The notes below the pieces were generated by a model. That model had not been told where the DNA came from. It did not search any database and saw only the letters and a list, made by a program, of their open reading frames with translations. A program made the translations under genes and the position numbers. DNA of 43,001 bases, taken from the NCBI GenBank assembly GCA_019247515.1, contig JAFAOS010000324.1, positions 1 to 43,001 of the forward strand, given 5' to 3'. The DNA comes from Chloroflexota bacterium. GTDB taxonomy: Bacteria; Chloroflexota; UBA6077; CF-72. Shown here in pieces: positions 40,114 through 43,001 of this stretch (position 1 is its first letter; every line of letters begins with the position of its first letter).

Positions 40114-41781
40114 GTGAAGCTCCGGTTTGGGCTGCTGGGCAGCGTGCTGCCGATCGAGCGCGCGGCGGTCAGACCGGAGCTTGTGGCGGGGGTGACGCTG
40201 GCGGCGCTCGCCATTCCCGAGACACTGGGCTACGCGTCGATCGCGGGCATGCCGGCGGTGACCGGCCTGTACACCATGCTCGTGCCGATGGTCGTCTTCG
40301 CGCTGGTCGGCTCCTCGCGCCACCTGGTGGTGGGCGCCGATTCGGCCACGGCGGCCATCCTGGCGGCGGGTCTCGTCGGACTCGCGCCGCCCGGGTCGCC
40401 GGCGTACGTCTCGCTGGCGGGTCTGGCGGCGTTGATGACCGCGGTCTGGCTGCTTCTGGCGCGCTCGATCGGGCTGGCCTTTCTGGCCGACTTCCTGTCC
40501 CGCTCGGTGCTCATCGGCTTCCTGACCGGAGTCGGCGTCCAGGTCGCCGCAAGCCAGCTCCCGGCCATGCTGGGTGTGACGGCCAACGGCACGGGCACGC
40601 TCGAAAAACTCTACAGCGCGCTGTCACACCTGCCCGAAACCAGCCTGCCGACGCTGGCGGTCGCGCTGTGCGTGCTCGGCGTCATCGTCGGCCTGCAGCG
40701 ACTCGACAGACAGATTCCGGGCTCGCTCATCGCCGTCGTCGCCGCGATCGCGGTCAGCGCCGTGTTCGACTTGCAAGCCTTCGGCGTGGCGAGGTTGGGT
40801 CGGGTGCCCGGCGGCCTGCCGGAGCTCGGTCTGCCAGACGCAAGCTGGACGTCAATCCGGCCATTGCTGCCGACGACGATTTCCATGTTCGTGGTCATTC
40901 TGGCGCAGAGCGCCGCCACATCGCGCGCCTATGCCGCCAGATATGACGAGCTTCTCTCCGAGAATAGCGACCTGGTGGGTCTGGCACTCGCCAATGTCGG
41001 CACGGGCCTGACCGGGTCCTTTGTGGTCAACGGCAGTCCAACCAAAACCGAGATCGTGGACAGCGCCGGTGGACGCACCCAGCTGGCTCAGCTCGCGTGC
41101 AGCGTCGTCGTCGTCTGCGTGCTGCTGTTTCTGACAGGTCCGCTTGCCTTTCTGCCCGACGCCGCTCTGGCCGCGATCGTATTTCTCATCGGTCTGGGAC
41201 TGGTCGACCTCGCGGGCATGCGGCGCATTCTGGAGGCCCGCCCTCGGGAATTCTGGGTCGCGCTGCTGACGGCGGCGGTGGTGGTCGTCGTCGGCGTGGA
41301 ACAGGGCATCATCGTGGCCATGGCCGCGTCGCTGATCAGTCACACGCGGCGCGGTTACAGTCCACACAACAGTGTGCTGGTGCCGCGGCCGGATGGTTCC
41401 TGGCAGGCGATTCCGGTCACCGCCGGCGCCCAGGCGGCGCCGGGCGTGGTGATGTACCGCTTCACCCACAGCCTGTACTACGCCAATTCTCAAAAGTTTT
41501 TCGACGAAGTGCTCGATCTCACCCGACCGGGTGGAGCGGCTGTCAGGTGCCTGTGCGTGGACTGTACGGCCATCGACGATGTGGACTTCACCGGTGGCGC
41601 GATGCTCCGCCAGGTGGCAATCGAGCTCCGAGGTCGAGTGGTGCGGCTGTTGTTTGCGAACGTGTCCGAGCATGTGCGTCAAGAGCTCGATCGCTCGGGC
41701 GTCACCGGCGTCGTCGGCAACAACGCGTATCTGAGCGACCTGACAGAGGCGAGCAAAGCCTGTGACGATGCTCAGCGTTGA
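40114..41781 (+). CDS. SulP family anion transporter with STAS domain
   Basis: This 555-residue membrane protein starts at GTG 40114. The transporter part (about 1-420) has the SulP signature ALAIPETLGYASIAGMPAV near 30-48, a GLYTMLVPMVVFALVGSSRH segment with VVGADSAT, and about 12 hydrophobic segments. The FVVNGSPTKTEIVDSAGGRT segment near 307-326 is also typical. The cytoplasmic STAS domain (about 440-550) includes VMYRFTHSLYYANSQKFFDE and VDCTAIDDVDFTGGAML. Members transport sulfate, bicarbonate or other anions. It is followed after 50 bp by a solute-binding protein gene, which is not its usual partner. Confidence 0.92.
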   Translation: MKLRFGLLGSVLPIERAAVRPELVAGVTLAALAIPETLGYASIAGMPAVTGLYTMLVPMVVFALVGSSRHLVVGADSATAAILAAGLVGLAPPGSPAYVSLAGLAALMTAVWLLLARSIGLAFLADFLSRSVLIGFLTGVGVQVAASQLPAMLGVTANGTGTLEKLYSALSHLPETSLPTLAVALCVLGVIVGLQRLDRQIPGSLIAVVAAIAVSAVFDLQAFGVARLGRVPGGLPELGLPDASWTSIRPLLPTTISMFVVILAQSAATSRAYAARYDELLSENSDLVGLALANVGTGLTGSFVVNGSPTKTEIVDSAGGRTQLAQLACSVVVVCVLLFLTGPLAFLPDAALAAIVFLIGLGLVDLAGMRRILEARPREFWVALLTAAVVVVVGVEQGIIVAMAASLISHTRRGYSPHNSVLVPRPDGSWQAIPVTAGAQAAPGVVMYRFTHSLYYANSQKFFDEVLDLTRPGGAAVRCLCVDCTAIDDVDFTGGAMLRQVAIELRGRVVRLLFANVSEHVRQELDRSGVTGVVGNNAYLSDLTEASKACDDAQR

Positions 41782-41804
41782 AGCGGGCCGCGCGTTCGGG
41801 GGGC

Positions 41805-41823
41805 ATGCTTTGTCAATTAGCAT
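41805..41823. promoter_or_regulatory. Inverted repeat upstream of the family 5 solute-binding gene
   Basis: ATGCT (41805-41809) and AGCAT (41819-41823) form a 5-bp inverted repeat around TTGTCAATT, 8 nt before the ATG at 41832. It could be an operator or part of the promoter. The short arms make it weak on their own. Confidence 0.25.
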
Positions 41824-41831
41824 AGGCGCCA

Positions 41832-43001
41832 ATGGATACCAAATTTTTCGCGCTGCCTGGTCGCGCACAGCGGCGCGACTTTTTGCGCATGGCGTTGGGC
41901 GCGAGCGCCGTCTTGCTGATCGAAGCCTGTGGACCCTCGCCGTCGAGCGGCGGACCGGTGCCGACGGCGGCCGCGCCGGGACCGGTCAACGCTGCCCCGA
42001 CGACGAGCAAACCCGCCGCGGCCACGCAGCCGACCCAACCCGCCGCGGCGGCCGCCCAGGGCCAGGCCCAACGCGGCGGCACGTTACGCGTCGGCCTCGA
42101 CGTCGACGCCGATACGCTCGACCCGCGCCTGACCAAGAACACTTCGGGCTACCGCATCAAAGAACTGGCTTTCAACGGCCTGGTAGCGATCAATCCCGAC
42201 TATTCGCCCGTGGCCGACCTGGCCGAAAAGTGGGACAACCCTGACGACAAGACCTGGGTCTTTCACCTCCGCCAGGGCGTCAAGTTCCATGACGGCTCGC
42301 CTCTGACGGCCAATGACGTCAAATACACATACGAGTCGGTCATCGACCCTTCCCTCAACTCGCCGCTGCGCTCGTTCTATCTGAGCGTCGACAAGGTCGA
42401 CGCCACCGACCCCAACACCGTCACATTCACACTCAAAGACACCTTCGCTCCGTTCCTTTCCTACATGGACCTGGGCATCGTCCCGCAGGCGTCCGGCACG
42501 AAACCCGACTTCGGCACCAGACCAGTTGGCACCGGACCCTTCAAAGTCGATACCTGGAACACGGGCGACAGCATCGACCTGTCGGCGTTCGACGGCTTTT
42601 ACGCCGGCCGCGCCAACCTCGACAGAGTTCGCGTGAAAGTCGTACCCGACAACTCCGCGCGCGTCGTCGCCCTGGAGAGTGGCGACGTGGACTTCGTCCA
42701 GTCGCCGCTCTCGCCTCAGGATGTTTCGCGCGAGCAATCGGCTGCTAAGCTGAAAGTCGATCGGACGCCGGCCGCGGGGTACACGTACGTCAATCTGAAC
42801 ACCGCCGATCCCATTTTGAGCGACAAGATGGTCCGCCAGGCGCTTTCGCACCTGGTCAACAAACAGCAGATTATCGACACCATCTACAAAGGCATCGGTC
42901 AGCCGGCGAACGGACCCATCGTGCCCGGCATGTGGGCGTATTCGGCAGACGTCCCCTCCTACGACTACAGCCCGGATAAAGCCAGGCAGTTACTGGACGA
43001 C
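41832..43001 (+). CDS. Family 5 extracellular solute-binding lipoprotein, C-terminus beyond the window
   Basis: The ATG at 41832 opens a frame that stays open to the window end (390 codons read). The signal has a twin-arginine (AQRRDFLRMALG) and a lipobox (LLIEAC, Cys33), and a Pro/Ala/Thr linker runs to about residue 80. The mature part has the family 5 (oligopeptide/dipeptide-type) pattern: RGGTLRVGLDVDADTLDPR near 81-99, WVFHLRQGVKFHDGSPLTAND near 142-162 (split here), and RPVGTGPFKVDTWN near 231-244. It feeds an ABC importer for peptides, nickel or other small solutes. Permease genes may lie just beyond the window. Confidence 0.9.
   Translation, partial: MDTKFFALPGRAQRRDFLRMALGASAVLLIEACGPSPSSGGPVPTAAAPGPVNAAPTTSKPAAATQPTQPAAAAAQGQAQRGGTLRVGLDVDADTLDPRLTKNTSGYRIKELAFNGLVAINPDYSPVADLAEKWDNPDDKTWVFHLRQGVKFHDGSPLTANDVKYTYESVIDPSLNSPLRSFYLSVDKVDATDPNTVTFTLKDTFAPFLSYMDLGIVPQASGTKPDFGTRPVGTGPFKVDTWNTGDSIDLSAFDGFYAGRANLDRVRVKVVPDNSARVVALESGDVDFVQSPLSPQDVSREQSAAKLKVDRTPAAGYTYVNLNTADPILSDKMVRQALSHLVNKQQIIDTIYKGIGQPANGPIVPGMWAYSADVPSYDYSPDKARQLLDD

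Noticed and set aside
40017-40214. A 66-codon N-terminal extension of the PAC2 protein
   Set aside because: It is Arg/Ser/Ala-rich with no PAC2 similarity, and crosses the divergent SulP start. The GTG at 40016 starts the recognisable domain.
1-43001. Prophage, insertion sequence, integrase or CRISPR content
   Set aside because: No transposase, integrase, capsid or Cas motifs were found in any credible reading frame.

Overview
The window looks like a chromosomal piece from a high-GC free-living bacterium, most probably a Chloroflexota-type lineage. This is inferred from four luciferase-like (LLM) oxidoreductases, several class III CoA-transferases, Tat-type lipoprotein solute-binding proteins with long Ala/Pro/Thr linkers, a (T-P)n-linked secreted peptidase, a PAC2 protein and frequent GTG/TTG starts. 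There are no rRNA genes, CRISPR arrays, phage genes or transposases. Apart from one tRNA-Gly, everything readable is protein-coding.

Left part (1-6636): a tightly packed minus-strand operon encodes an aryl-CoA ligase, an LLM oxidoreductase, a fused FAD-monooxygenase/Old-Yellow-Enzyme protein of the 2-aminobenzoyl-CoA/salicylyl-CoA type, and a RidA-like protein cut by the window edge. This is a plausible aerobic aryl-CoA route for an aminobenzoate or salicylate-like substrate. Divergent from it are a stand-alone Lrp/AsnC ligand-sensing domain and an asparaginase-family enzyme with one substituted active-site residue.

Middle left (6725-18133): a plus-strand run holds an RND pump, an unusually long HlyD-type adaptor lipoprotein, a secreted protein overlapping the adaptor gene, a response regulator, a VOC protein, a TIGR01777 epimerase-like SDR, a beta-lactamase-fold serine hydrolase and a second SDR. 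It ends at a compound palindromic element that also encodes the C-termini of both convergent genes.

Centre (18091-28755): a GH73-like glucosaminidase, an LLM enzyme and a VOC protein come first. A divergon follows, arranged around a promoter region with two copies of ATGCACGCATG. On the minus side are a tandem CoA-transferase, a crotonase and a PhyH oxygenase. On the plus side are a double EthD protein, an LLM enzyme, a BNR propeller and an M14-like peptidase. This divergon is the best candidate in the window for an undescribed catabolic system.

Right part (28766-43001): mostly single catabolic genes without their usual partners: a molybdenum hydroxylase large subunit, an LLM enzyme, a Rieske oxygenase, a methyltransferase, a CoA-transferase and a zinc alcohol dehydrogenase. 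There are also two solute-binding lipoproteins (the second runs off the window), a PAC2 protein and a SulP transporter. Several starts here look leaderless, with a -10-like box about 6 nt upstream of the start codon.
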